Of a stretch of DNA of 64,000 bases, positions 34,541 through 46,639 are shown one piece after another (within the stretch, counting starts at the first letter, position 1; every line of letters starts with the position of its first letter). The notes below the pieces were generated by a model. It made no database searches. It had not been told where the DNA came from and saw only the letters and a program-made list of their open reading frames with translations. The position numbers and the translations under genes are program-made. The stretch covers positions 124,001 through 188,000 of the forward strand of contig JAPTHN010000120.1 of the NCBI GenBank assembly GCA_026936325.1, read 5' to 3'. This stretch comes from Platynereis dumerilii. Taxonomy: Eukaryota > Annelida > Polychaeta > Phyllodocida > Nereididae.

Positions 34541-36233
34541 AATACTTGATAATTTTGGATACAGGTAGCTACTAGTTCTGGCTGCTGCCTGGATGTGTCG
34601 ATATACAATAATATACTAACCCTAAGGTCTACTAAATTTAAATAGTGCACAGTCCTGGATAGAAATAGTGTATTGTAGTACAAAAGAAACTCTTAAGACA
34701 TAAATATGTCTTATCCTATCAACCCAGATACATTTGCACCTATTTCCAAGATGTCTGAAATGTACACTAAAATGTATCGGCTGCCAAATGTCATACCTGG
34801 AGGCACCACACAGAATGTGTATTCTTTTCTATTATGTTTTATGACAAATAAAAACAAAGAAATACATCTCTGCAAATGCTGAAATATCATATGAATGTCA
34901 TGTCCATCAGTACACATACATCTCAAATATCATGTATTTCAATGCAAATGCCTCATACATATCAAGATGAATCCTTCTTAGACATATCTTCTAGACATAT
35001 CATTCAATTTACCGAATTACATCAATTTAGATGGATACTTTTCAACCTGTGTGGCATAAAGTAATCCAAGCTATGCTAATAATCTATTTAGAAGAATCTT
35101 AGAAAAAGCTAAAGATGAAAACAAACTAAAAGAAAACTCAAAGCAAACTGAGACCTACAAAGCAGTTCTCTTCTTGATTTATGTCTTGATTTATGATTAT
35201 GTTGAGGAGTGCTCTACAAGCTCTTTTATCGCCCAGGACGATAATACAAGAAATAAAGATATCATATCTGCTGGTGATGAAAAGAATGCTACTTAGGAAC
35301 TACTGGCGCCATCTATAGAGGTTATTGAAAGATGATTTATTACAAATGAGGAGTTTCACAAAGAAGATGTGCAGAAGTTATGGAATAAGACATAAATTGC
35401 TGTCAGATTATCTCAGGTGTTTGGGATAATCCAATTTATATAAATACACAAAATTATAGAGTAATATAAACAATTGGAAGTACATTATATTTAACAAAAA
35501 GGAATAAAAAACTGAACAAAAAGATACACCACGAAAGAAATTTTAAAGCAAGATGGTTGCAGCAAAGTTGAAGTACACGCTAAAATTATCACTTATAAAT
35601 GCTTGACAAAAGTACCATCCCAGGGCACCAAACATTTAGTCAATCGGTCAATAAATTAGCCTATATATTAGATCCCAGAACACTTGAATTAAAGCTTTTG
35701 GTTAGGAAAATTTTGACATTCATTTTCATTTCTCTAGCAGATCACTATTACTACAGTCATCTTCAAATGTTTCAATTGTTGTTATTTTCATGAAAACTTC
35801 ACCGGTAACACAAGTTCTGCCTTCTTTATCTCTTTCCATCCCACCTATCCTTTCTATCTGTGGAATTGGACATGTTGACAGACAAGGTGTCCTAGTTGAC
35901 AGGACCTGCCACCAGAGGAGCTGCTCATAAGTCACGTGATAGAAGGAATTCCGTGACGTCATCACTCATCCGTCTGCACCCTCCCACAACCCAGTTCAAT
36001 CCACATATTCAGCAACACCCTTGGTTCACACTTCAAGAAAACCCCCCTAGATGAAGAGATTTCAAGACACTAGGTTCTGACATAGCCAGTTCAGATATGA
36101 TTTTATCTAGAATGTTATCTGGCAGACATCTTGAATACAAAGAGTTCCAGTGAGGTAGATAGACAGACTGATATCTATAGATATCTCTAGGCCTAAAGAA
36201 ACTAACTGACAGGCTGCAACAAAGAACCGAACA
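34541..36233. other. No supported gene; one coding-like stretch
   Basis: The plus-strand frame 35060-35299 is open for about 80 codons and reads like a charged helix followed by a hydrophobic stretch (AVLFLIYVLIYDYVEEC) and an acidic end. It has no family match I recognise. Frames of this length are expected by chance in AT-rich DNA of this size, so it is noted and not called. Confidence 0.25.
35304..35321 (-). promoter_or_regulatory. CTCF-like site
   Basis: The minus strand reads CCTCTATAGATGGCGCCA, close to the core bound by bilaterian CTCF (AG(A/G)TGGCGC). A single match of this length can occur by chance, so this is weak evidence for an insulator. Confidence 0.2.
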
Positions 36234-36366
36234 CAGTGGCAGATCCAGACAGGGTAGTCTAGTGGGGGCCCGGGCGTCGTTTCAGCATTCGTGGGCCTGC
36301 TTTGCTTCATATTTTCTTCAATATATGTTATTTCCAACCCAGTGGCCGGCTCTGGTACCGCCACTG
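36234..36366. mobile_element. Short CAGTGGC-ended element
   Basis: The interval starts CAGTGGCAG and ends CCGCCACTG, which are inverse complements with one mismatch. CAGTGGCGG ends are seen in hAT-type elements. No target duplication was found, so it may be a relic or a chance pairing. A one-ended look-alike (AATGGCGGATCAGGG) lies at 12704. Confidence 0.3.
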
Positions 36367-36560
36367 TACCAGATATAATTGACAATCAGCCAGCCAGCCA
36401 GACAGATGTCAACAAAAGCATGATAGACAAAGAAATATTTCTTCTACTTCACTAGCTATACACCTGTAATACCTCACTTGCGTAAAGTTTGAAATAGTTC
36501 TGGATTCACCTGGATGTCCTGAACTTTAATTCACCTGTTATTCCTCAAGTACAAGTTTAG

Positions 36561-36673
36561 GCTCTTCGTTTTTAACGGATCACTGGACAGAAATCCAAGA
36601 CGAAACCAAAAATATCAAGATGTGCCAAGTCGGAGAACGGATGTATTTCAATATCATTCCAATCCAAGCATGG
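36561..36673 (+). CDS. Candidate internal exon, unrecognised protein
   Basis: An acceptor (CAAGTTTAG before 36561) and a good donor (TGG then GTGAGA at 36674) bracket 113 bases. They read GC followed by 37 open codons, beginning SSFLTDHWTEIQDETKNIKM and ending IIPIQAW. TDHW just after a membrane segment is typical of PMP22/claudin-like tetraspan proteins such as TMEM178, but no membrane segment or partner exon was found here. The frame stays open past the donor to about 36732. Codon choice looks coding-like. It could be chance; it needs cDNA support. Confidence 0.25.
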
Positions 36674-36769
36674 GTGAGAGGCGTTGAACTTCCACTCTTT
36701 GATTCCAAAGGTTTGTTTACCTAAATCTAGTGTGGGGTTTTACTTTTGCTTGAAAGGCGAATGCAAACC

Positions 36770-36905
36770 ACTGGAAAGTCGTGGAAGGCTAGGCAACCAG
36801 GGGAAACTGCAGGCTAAACCAGTGGAAAACACAGGCTGAACTAATCGAAAGTCCAGACTAAACTAGTGGAATCACAGGCTAAACCAGCGGAATCGCAGAG
36901 TAGTG
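36770..36905 (+). repeat. Short minisatellite, about 22-bp unit
   Basis: Units of the form AAACCAGTGGAA(A)NCACAGGCT repeat about five times with changes (AAACTAGTGGAATCACAGGC, AAACCAGCGGAATCGCAGAG). Confidence 0.6.
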
Positions 36906-39625
36906 CGAAATGTTTTAAAAGGTGGGGAATTCAACGTGTTTTCTGCTTGGTCGCTTGGAAAATTGAGCGTCATGCATTACCATGTGGAAAATCTGTTGCT
37001 TGTAGTCGTTACCTTATCTGCTTGATGTGATGAGATGTTTGAGTAGATATATACACAGCTTATCATGTGCAGATGCCTAAAATATCCCTTTTTGGCATGC
37101 ATATAGCAGACTTATTGTAGAATGTGAAGACACTAGACATATGTTGGTTATGAATTTATGTTGAAGAATGAATATTAAAAAAATTATTGGTATCTCTTTA
37201 CAGTTCTGTGATCAATTTCAACAAAATATGTAAGTAACATTACAAAATTTTAACAATAGCTCATATAGCCCTGTCCATAAGCGTAGTTAGAGGTTTGGAA
37301 GGGGGGGGGGTTACATTGCTGGTCTGATTTATCCTGGCTCGTATAAAAGCGTTCGACACCAAGGAATATATTCGCTTTATGTTCTCTATACATTATAACA
37401 ATTGTATGCATGAGGAATTATATAACATATGGCAATAAGGCACTTACACATCCAAGACATAGTTTGAAGTTCCTTACTGCACTTAACAAAAAAACTGCAA
37501 TTTATGGCCCTGATTTCGACTGAAACTATACGGTAAGCCTGCTCACTGATCTTCAGGCATGTGAGTTCAAAGATACGTGAGTTTAGGTTTACGTAAACCA
37601 TTCCAATGGCTTTACAAGCTGTACACCAAAGCCTCAACTAACTCCCTGCTCAGCTGCCAAAGATAATCTCAGTTACTGCTGTTGTTTTAAACCAACAGTT
37701 AATGTTTTGCAAAATTCCTGAAGCAAAGGCAATACAAGACTTCAGTTTAGAGCTCAATTCCTTCCCTAGGGGCACATTGGGTACATTGGACCTTGGGGTA
37801 TTTCTAAAAAGGGTGAAAATTGGTTCCTTTTTGCCCTACAGCTAGACTCAACAAATATAGATAAAACAAAGTGTATACTAAGGTTTATTTGCAGAAGTTT
37901 CAGTTTATTTATGAGAGAAATATTTAAGAAAAAGTTGTTGAAAATTGATAGTTTACTATATATTTTTCACTTCAAAAGATATGAATAGTAACAGGTTATG
38001 GGTTTGGTTCAAAACTTGCTCACAAGGGTGTTAGCCCCGTGCTTTTCCTGGGACCAAAATTCAATTAGCCGCAAGGCAAATTTTCAGTGAAATGCTTAGA
38101 TGTGTGGCTAATTTGAATGCAAATATTATGCAATTTTCATTAGCCACATGGAGGATGCATTAGCCAATGCTAATGTGGCTAATGGCTAGGAAAAGCACTG
38201 GTTAGCCTACTACATGTGTAAGTGATAGTGTCACATTTTGTTTTATTTTATAAGGAATTTTAAGATCCACCTGCTGTCAAACCTTTCCAAGAAACGCAGG
38301 TGTATCTTAAAGTTTTGCAGTTAGTTCTTTAATCTTAGATTACCTGTATTCAGGGCAAGAGTATAGGTCCTTGGCTAACTCCATTGCAACAGTTAACATG
38401 CAAAGTGTACATTAATGAAAACATGTTAAAATAGCCAAAAGAATTATAAAAGAAATAAGGATGAATGAACACAATGGACAGACACAATGGTGGCCAAGAT
38501 AGACAGGAATTGAATCTGAAGTCAGGCAAATCATCAATTAGTCTGTGAGCTTTATTGAAAAAAACTTAATTTTGTAAAGTCAATTTAGAGTTTCATTTAG
38601 TCAAAAATACCTGCAGTGCTTGTCATAATGAACATGGATAAGAGTATTTATCTGAGTTGTAGGATAATTCTACTTGAAGTATTTATTATGTGGTTCATGC
38701 AACAGGTATCCTCCACTTTTCAGACAGTTCTCCCTATTCCTACCCTTCACCTCCCTTATTTATCTCTCTATCTAATCCATCTAGAGCATATTACCACTTT
38801 ACAGTAGCTTTCCATTAGCAATGTCATCCATTTGTTGGTTTTGACTTCTTTGCTTAAGACTTTTTCCTTATTATTTTTCTTATTTAGTTACTTTGGCTGT
38901 TTTTCTTGGGCAGATTTCAAACACATGCCTGACAGCTATGAATGATTGTGTATTCCAAGAGGCTTTTTTTCTTCCCTCTTTGCCTTTTCTTTGATTTTAT
39001 TCTATTCTCCATGATTCTGTTGCTGTTTTATCCACTTTCAGTAACTTCTTTGTAACTTCAGACATGAAATTTGTTAAAGTAGTTAATATTTAAACACCTG
39101 TGTCTTAATCACATGAAGATGCTTGCCATTTTCTAAGATTTTCTTAAAAATAAAGTTCAGCTTCTGCCAGAATTCTTCAGAATCAAACCATGTGTTTCAA
39201 AGTTCTTTTTCAATCTCAAAGCTTCTTTTTCGAACTTTTTGCATCCTTTTTTGTGAGTTTTAACTTCTTTTCTGCTTCCCAACTTCTTTTCTATCTCCTG
39301 ACTTCTTTTGCACCTTCTTTGAACTTCTCCCAATCCTCACACCTGGCATGTTTAGAACACCTGTTCAGACGTTTTTCTCTTCCAAGTTTTCATTGTTTAT
39401 TTCCACTTAGTGGCAAGATAAACTGAAAAGAGTCAAAGTTGAAATTTGTTAGTATTTGTTAGGACTGCCTGGAGTGCTCCTGAGCAACTTCTTCTTCTGA
39501 CCTTTCTGATATATAACACACCTTTTGCTAAACTTTAGTAAAAGAGCTAAAAAGATTGCAGTTTCACCTGAAGAGAATGCAATAGAATGGAATAAGTAGA
39601 AGAGAATGTGATGAATACGTAAATA
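36906..39625. other. No gene seen
   Basis: A G-run lies near 37302. GGCTAATG/TTAGCCAC words recur near 38070-38200 in both orientations. The part 39185-39320 is a T-rich stretch repeating AACTTCTTTT words. No supported exon was found. Confidence 0.35.
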
Positions 39626-39815
39626 TAATGGATGGGTGGATGATTGGGACTTTACATCCTGTATTCACTACTTCTAGTTCTACTTCTATATATATGTATT
39701 GTGCCTGCGCAATGAGGCGAAGGAAAATTGAATGAAATGCTGTCAAACATCGATCCAGGTAACTCGACCAGAGCTGTAATCAAACCCAGGACCATGTTTA
39801 GATGTTAGAGCACTT
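39626..39815 (-). mobile_element. tRNA-derived SINE, copy 2
   Basis: On the minus strand this has a weak B box (GGGTTTGATTAC), the TTTTCCTTCGCCTCATTG body word and a tail with CATCCACCCATCCAT. It is more diverged than the copies at 10.4 and 52.3 kb. Confidence 0.6.
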
Positions 39816-40563
39816 CCCCAACAGAAAACGAACTAAGAGAAGACAGATTGAATATGATAGAAAGGAATATGACAGATTGAAAACAATATCTTTTTCACAT
39901 TATTCTATATATAAGAAAACTAAACTGAAATGTAATGTCGATTCCACCGAACAACACAAAATTATAGATAATATAATTGACATTTCCAAAACAAAATATT
40001 TAACAGATACATATTCCACAAAATGCATCATCATTCTAATTGAACGCAATAGAAGAAATTGCTTCTGAAACGCATCGAAAACGGTTGCCAAGAGCAACGG
40101 CTTGAAGTGCTTATTGTAGAGAGGCATGAAGCACTTTCAGAACGAGTCTGAATGAAGCAGAATGAACCACAACGAGGCTGAATAATGGGAGAATTCAGGG
40201 CACGTTTGGAGGTTTGATACATTCACCTTTTGTCACTCATCATCTTGCCATCATCACCAATTCACTGGGAGGCAAATCACCTAAAAGCAGCAGATGCATC
40301 TTAAAGCTAGGAGCTGGGGGAGTAGGTTTAGTGTGAAGGATATGAATGTGATGAGGTTGAAACTGTGAAAGGGTAGCCCCAGAAGACAGATAGATAGACA
40401 GATAGACAGGAATGTATTGATAAGTAGACAAATACTTCTTCTTGTTCTTCCAAACAAGACCATACGACTTGTGTATTAGATGTGCATACTTTTCACAGAC
40501 AGATGTACAGTCGGAGAGTCCAGGATTGTTCCATATCTTGGACCTATATATCCTCACAACCCA
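39816..40563. other. No gene seen; short GATA tract
   Basis: The part 40387-40412 is a short GATA/GACA tract. Open frames on both strands here are short, overlap each other and lack support. Confidence 0.35.
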
Positions 40564-41475
40564 GATCTTACTTCATTCATGTTAACTCTATTACATGCAG
40601 TTAGCAACTTTTTATGAGTAGACATGACAGAATTACATAAATTGGGAGTAGCCGAGGCCATCTTCTAACCCCCTCCCTCCTGAAGGGGTGTTATGGTTAG
40701 ATCATAAGATGTGAAGGAGGGTGAAAAAAAGGAAAAGAAACTTGTTTGATGCAGTATGGGGTGGTTAGTCTTCCTTTCATGTTGGTTATCTTATAAAACC
40801 CCTGCATGTTGGAGGCTGTTTGAGGTGTACCTGTGCTCACAACTGCTTAGATCTGTTATGATGGGTAACTCCGAGCTATTGCTCTAATAACTGACATTTT
40901 GAAAAGGGGTAGTTACCTCCATACCCCCTGTGAGCTGGTTATCAAAGCAATCTATCAACTTCACTAGCTCCTAACCCCTGTCAATAAATACCTGTGTTCA
41001 CAGGTTCATTTCCCCTCACATCAAAGAATACAGGTAAAATATAACCACAAGGTGGGCATCTGTCTGTTGTATTATGATGCCACACTAATGTGATGTGCTC
41101 GGGATAAATGCGATCTCATACTACTATCTTTCTGTGTTATTTAGTGAATCAAAGTTGTGTTATTTTGCAGTTACTGTACTATCATGATCCACTGATCCAG
41201 TTCTCTCTGCTAACCCACTGGTAACCCGGCAAAACAGCATTCTCATTGGAACCATTTTGAATTTAAAAGACAAAAAGTTGGGTCTTGGTCAACACATCAA
41301 ACTTTTTCCGCCCTTTTTGTACCTTCTCATACATCTTATGATCTAGCAGAACATCCTTTCATGAGGGAGGGGGTTAGGATGGGCCTTGGCTACTCCCAAT
41401 TTATGTGAAGCTGTCATATCCTCATAATAAGTTCATAGATGCATGCAATAGAGTTAACATGAATGAAGTAAGATC
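40564..41475. mobile_element. 912-bp foldback element with about 190-bp inverted ends
   Basis: The left end starting GATCTTACTTCATTCATGTT pairs with the right end, its reverse complement. Pairing continues inward through AAATTGGGAGTAGCC(G/A)AGG and the ATCATAAGATGT word to about 40760 and 41285. The middle has no open frame of note. No target duplication was identified, so the superfamily is unknown. It is non-autonomous. Confidence 0.7.
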
Positions 41476-42044
41476 ACAATATTTTGAGGTTACGTGTACC
41501 AAGAAGGTGATTTCGAACCCTGTATATTCCCTCAACAACCAGAACATTCAGCGCGAGAAATGTTTCAGTTATTAAAGATTGATCAATGATCAGTACTACA
41601 GTAGCATAGGATTTTTACAGGATCCTATCTTAAAATTATGCACCCATCATACCAATCATCACACTGTTAAATAATATCAAAAGTATTTCAATTGACGCAG
41701 AGCAATATGATTTGAAACTAAATCCATCCAACCACCACAAAACCCGAACACGTACACTCTAAGCCCAGACCACACACTTGACACAAATTGTTTAAGTTGA
41801 ATCAACTATTTTTCTTTTTTTAAGCTGTGTCATCTTATATACTATTTGTCAGTATCAATGGATTGATATTTTAAGTCAACACAACACAATCGTTTTCAGC
41901 CATACTTGTGAACTTCTGAGACACAAACAGAATAAGTTTACTCAGCTTAATTCGCTTATGCCAGATTTGTTATGCCAATAGTTGAACATCCTATTTATGT
42001 TCGATTCATTGGACAAGCAAAAAATAACCTTGCCTTAGCTACTT
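41476..42044. other. No feature seen
   Basis: AT-rich sequence. TACACTCTAAGCCCAGAC at 41755 resembles a transposon end, but no partner end was found. Confidence 0.3.
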
Positions 42045-43010
42045 ACTCTGTGGCCACATGGGTTAGTGGTTTGTTTTGTAATCTGAAGGTGTTGGCTTCA
42101 AACCCAGTGAGATTTAGATATTTCTCGTTACACCTTATATTTATGATACAATTTATGGTACAAAGGTTGGAGCAAAGGTCAACAAATTTCAATATTTTGA
42201 TTTGTTTATCATTGTGGACCCTGGTTAGTGTCCTGTCCCACTATGCAGAATCTGAGTCAAATCACATATTCTGTTTTTCATAATCTATTTATAGAATTTT
42301 TGAGGAGACTAGGTGAAACAGCTTGTTGCATTTGCTTGACATCGTGGCCACATTGGTTAAGTGGCTGACCTTGTAATGCAAAGGTCTTGAGTTCAAATCT
42401 GGAACAGAGCGTCATTTTCTTAACAATGCAATCTGTCATTTAAAAAAATGACTTGAAGAAACAACCTGGTGTGTTGTGTGGACATTATGGCAACATTGGT
42501 TAAGTGACTGGTCTTGTAATCGAAAGGTCTTGGGTTCGAATCTGTAACAGAGTGATGTTTTCTAAATACCCTCTGTTATACAACTTATGAGAAGACTAGC
42601 AGAAACAACTTGATGTTTTCAGTGGACATTGTGGCAACATTGGTTAAGTGACTGGTCTTGTTATCAAAAGGTCTTGAGTTCAAATCTGTAACAGAGTGAT
42701 GTTTTCTAAATACCCTCTGTTATACAACTTATGAGAAGACTAGCAGAAACAACTTGATGTGTTGAGTGGACATTTTGGCCACTTTGGTAGGGTGACTAGC
42801 CATGTAATAAAGAGGTCTTGAGTTCAAATCTGCGACAATTTGACATTTTCTTAATTATACTATGTCTTGCAGAATTAGTGAGAAGACTAGGAGAAATAAC
42901 TTGGTGTGTTCATCGGACATTACGGCCACATTGGTTAAATGAGTAGTGTTGTGATACAGACTTCTTGAGTTCAAATCCCTGACAATTAGACATTTTCTGT
43001 ATATCATGTA
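42045..43010 (+). repeat. Tandem array of tRNA-Thr-like repeats, about 145-bp unit
   Basis: Units carry a tRNA-like core: an A box (TTGGTTAAGTG), an anticodon region (GGTCTTGTAATC, anticodon TGT, threonine-like) and a B box (GGGTTCGAATCT or close). The A-box word lies at about 42059, 42353, 42496, 42640, 42784 and 42931. These are steps of 143-147 bp, with the first step about double, as if one unit had decayed. Each unit continues with ATGTTTTCTAAATACC and GAGAAGACTAG-like words. These are tRNA-derived repeats and not working tRNA genes, since the acceptor stem is not kept. Confidence 0.8.
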
Positions 43011-43669
43011 ATTTATTGTAGAATTTCTGAAAATATCAATGGAAAGAATGTCAACTTGACATTGTGTATGTGGACATGTTGATCATCTGTGTGCATTGCC
43101 TTGACATATTTGCAGGTATTATGAGCAACAACTCCAAATGTTGTTATTTAATGGTATTTTTTCCAGCAGTTCAGTTGAACTTGGAGATATTTTAAAAAAT
43201 TGCCTAACTGTAAGTAGGATCTAAATATTGAATTTTTCTTTTTCACACAATGCAGGGTGTATTACCACCATAACTTTTAATAATTACTTCAGGGAAAAAA
43301 TATATATGTAATTATGCTTCTGTTGAAATACTTAATATTGGTTTGTGAGCGGCCTTGTAAAAATCTTTGAGCAAGCTGACCTGGGCTGCAGGCCATTATT
43401 TTATCTTAATTACAACCACAATGATATGATCTACAGATTAGAAAGATCACTAAATCATTACGATAAGTTGTTGTAATAAATGTGACTGTATATGAGTGTT
43501 TTTTTAAACATTGACTGGATATCTTGTTATAATATGTAAAGTGCTGACATCTATATGTAGAAAGTGGTGTTACCCACACTCCGGATGTTTTTAGCAGTTT
43601 TTCTTGTGATAATTCCTCTTGATGTTGTTAGCAGTTTTTCCTACAACCTCCAAGTGGCTTATTGCCTTA
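43011..43669. other. No feature seen
   Basis: Ordinary sequence between the tRNA-like array and the candidate leader exon. A CAGCAGTTCAG acceptor-like word at about 43165 and a GTAAGT at 43211 bracket a possible tiny exon, which is not called. Confidence 0.3.
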
Positions 43670-43762
43670 AGGACCATTTCTAACACCTTCAAGACTGTTA
43701 ACTTGACACAGCAAAGCCATCCTATTGATTTCTCAAATTAGAAGAACTCAACATTTTTGAAG
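43670..43762 (+). other. Candidate 5' untranslated exon of the 45-kb gene
   Basis: A strong donor (GAAG then GTAAGAG) sits at 43763, and the preceding 80 bases contain no ATG. Joined to the acceptor at 44941 it would put a stop in frame just before the ATG at 44964, supporting that ATG as the start. The 5' edge is a guess. Confidence 0.35.
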
Positions 43763-44963
43763 GTAAGAGAACTTGGATATTCTGTAGCAATTAATGCATT
43801 TGTCAATATTGAATACTTATTTCATTGTTATGAATATCAATAGAGCATGAACATGTACTTTTTTTAATACAAAAACTTGAAACTGTAATGTGAGATTCAG
43901 TATTAAACTATGGGGCATCATGATGTCAAACTAATTCAAAGCCAGAGATTAAAAACTAGCAAATGGAAAGCAATGTCATTATTGAAATATTATCTTAGTA
44001 GACATGAAATTGATAATGACAATTATGTTGTCTCTGACTGATAAGTGATTCATCTCAAATGCTAGACTATGGATAGTGTATACAGGCATTAAGGGGATGA
44101 TTATTTAGTGTCGAGGGGGAGGGTTGGAGTTTTTATTTAAAAAAAAAAAAGTTCTTCATCGGTTTTGGTGAAATTGGTGAAATAAATAAATTCTTTTTGG
44201 CCAGACTTGAAATAGATAATTTCTTTTGGGGGTATTTTTTAACAAGGTGTTGTTAAATTTGATTTAGAAGTGAATATTTGGTGACTTTGCACACTCAACA
44301 TTTATAATTGGTGCCGTTAGCCTGAAATAAAGAGGAAAACTCCAAGCCCCCTTGGAAATTAAATGGTCACCCTTTTCGTCTAGGCATTTTTATGATTAGC
44401 TGGCTGGCAACAAAGATAAGCATTCAAATAGCTACAGAAATATTATTTGATGTTCATAAGGTCCATTTGCACTCATTCATTAAAATGTTCATGATATATA
44501 GACAGAAAAATGCTGATGTGTCTCAAGCAGCCCTTAGGCTTCGTTTTGAGCCAGATTTTGTCAGAGTGCATAATTTACTAATAGTAATTATGTCCTAAAA
44601 TGTGAAGATTATGAAGCCGAGCAATTGGACTAGTTATTGCATATTGCACTAAATTTAAACGGGCCATACACTTTGTTGTAAAACTCTATTCTCAGTCACA
44701 CCTGTAGCATTCAGTTGGTTGGTGCAAGTAATTAGCATACTATTAAACTTAAATTTTTCTGGCATAATATAAATAAATATTTCGGACAAACTCAAAACAC
44801 TCAAAATATTATCCAGTAATCAGGACTTCAAATTTATTGTTAATCATATTCCTAATTCCCAATGAATTTGCACATTAATTATATTATGTTTTATATAAAT
44901 TGTGTGCTGCTTGAAAATGATATTGGTAAAATATTTTTCAGATTCACAAGCAGTATTCTTGAC

Positions 44964-45978
44964 ATGTCAACCAAAGGATATTTCACGGAGGCACCAGCTG
45001 AACTATCTAATTACATCGGATGCAGGAGACTCGAGAAAATTTGCCAGGTAATCATTGTAATACATGTTCTTGGGTTTCTGGTCTTAAAAAACTCAATTCT
45101 CGTAAATATACTTGTGTGGAAAGCAGAACATAACTGCACATGTTTATAAATTCCACCTCAGAACAGCTGTATCCTTTTGTTAGGTGACATGCTCAACGTA
45201 AAAAATGACTTTTTAGTCCCTCTGCGGGAATTATTTTTCCATACATGCTTGTTTGTCTGTCCACTTGTCTGTGTATTTACAACTGACATCATTCTATGTT
45301 GCTATCAAATGTTGCCAGATAGGGGAAGGGATACACATGTTGACCATTGGGACTTTTAATTGTTGGAATTTCAAAACTTTCGTCAATTTATGTTTGTTTC
45401 TTTCATATCTGCAGAAGAAAATGCATATGAGGCCTGTCACACCCGAGCAGCACTCCAATCATGCTACACTTCTTCAGGGATACAATCTGAGGTCAAAAGC
45501 ACATTTTTTGCAGGTATGTACAATTCAGTCCATTAAATTAGCTTAAGTGTTCAGAAAAATTGGAGCAGCTTTCCTCTGTCGCAAGTAAATTTGAAAAAAA
45601 AGAAAAAGAAAAACATAAAACAATCCAAACAACAGTTGAAGAATGTCAACAATGATTAACAGAGATATCTTGAGATCTATGCTGATTGATGATCATTTGC
45701 CATGTTGGGTATCCTTTTTCAATTAGTGCTAGTGAGCCACTGGTCACATAAGGATGACAATACATTATGCCATTTAAAAAAATTAATAAGGTAAATGAAT
45801 AATTCTGCAAAGGAACATAATGAATATTTTTGAGAGGAGAGAAAATTGATTTCTGCAAATATCTTAAAGCCACACAGTTAATATTGTTTGATAACATTAT
45901 ATCATCTACATGCAATACAATGTATGTTTTCTTTTTCAGGATGGAACTTCAAAGGCTACCTTGACTGAGCAACACTGA
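44964..45978 (+). CDS. Small three-exon gene, predicted 73-residue protein
   Basis: Coding parts are 44964-45047, 45415-45513 and 45940-45978 (stop TGA). Each has consensus splice sites: acceptors TTTTTCAG, ATCTGCAG and TTTTTCAG, and donors GTAATC and GTATGT. All junctions fall between codons, giving 28, 33 and 12 codons. The protein starts MSTKGYFTEAPAELSNYIGC and includes HMRPVTPEQHSNHATLLQGY and NLRSKAHFLQDGTSK. It is basic, with no signal peptide or membrane segment. I do not recognise the family; its size and Tyr/Pro/basic pattern recall small axonemal proteins, a weak guess. The exon frame is open upstream of the ATG, so a longer start is possible. The tRNA-like array lies 2 kb upstream. 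Confidence 0.6.
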
Positions 45979-46366
45979 CTTTGCTTTGTGAGGATCGCGA
46001 CATTACAACCAACCTCAGTACTGTCACTTATCACACAAACTGTCCAAGAAATTGCTCAAACTTCCTCCTTGATTTCATCTTTAGACGAAAGAACATTTAA
46101 CATGAAATTTTGAAATTTCTGATGTCCAAACAATGAACAGCATAAGTAACCGTACCTCAGGACGTTTGAAAATTTTTTCCCAATGACTTACCGATGGACA
46201 ATTTGGTCATTGAAAATTATCCTTGCTAACTTTCTTTATGGAAAAATGACTAGTTGGCTTTGTTTAAAAATTGTTTGCTTGGGATTTTTGGTCACTAGAA
46301 ATTTCAGATTTGTTGCAGTCACAAATTTGTATGGATATATGCACAACCTTTGTCAGGTTTTGCTTC

Positions 46367-46372
46367 AATAAA
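46367..46372 (+). terminator. Polyadenylation signal AATAAA
   Basis: An AATAAA lies 389 bp past the stop codon of the three-exon gene and is followed by a T-rich stretch. A second AATAAA at 46631-46636, followed by TGCCTTTTTAG, could serve a longer transcript. Confidence 0.45.
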
Positions 46373-46639
46373 TGATTTTTTATGCGTGAATAATGCAATG
46401 TATTTGTTCCTTGTAAAGATCTTACTTACGTACATTGTGTTTTTATGTTATGTCTTTCTATGTGTTTTTGTTGCTCAGGTATAATTTGTCATCCTTTTAC
46501 TTCAAAATCTTGTGAATGACAAATCGTCTTTTATGTAAAATTAATGAAGTAACAGATTTATATTTTTCATTTATTGCCTCTCGGCATGATTGACCATTGA
46601 TTTTATTGACTTCTTGTTTGCTTTATTGAAAATAAATGC

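Noticed and set aside
35060-35299. Coding-like frame of about 80 codons
   Set aside because: Dozens of frames this long are expected by chance here; the charged look follows from A-rich DNA and no partner exon was found.
42045-43010. Functional tRNA-Thr gene cluster
   Set aside because: Units keep A box, anticodon region and B box, but acceptor and D stems do not pair convincingly and the units carry long shared flanks.
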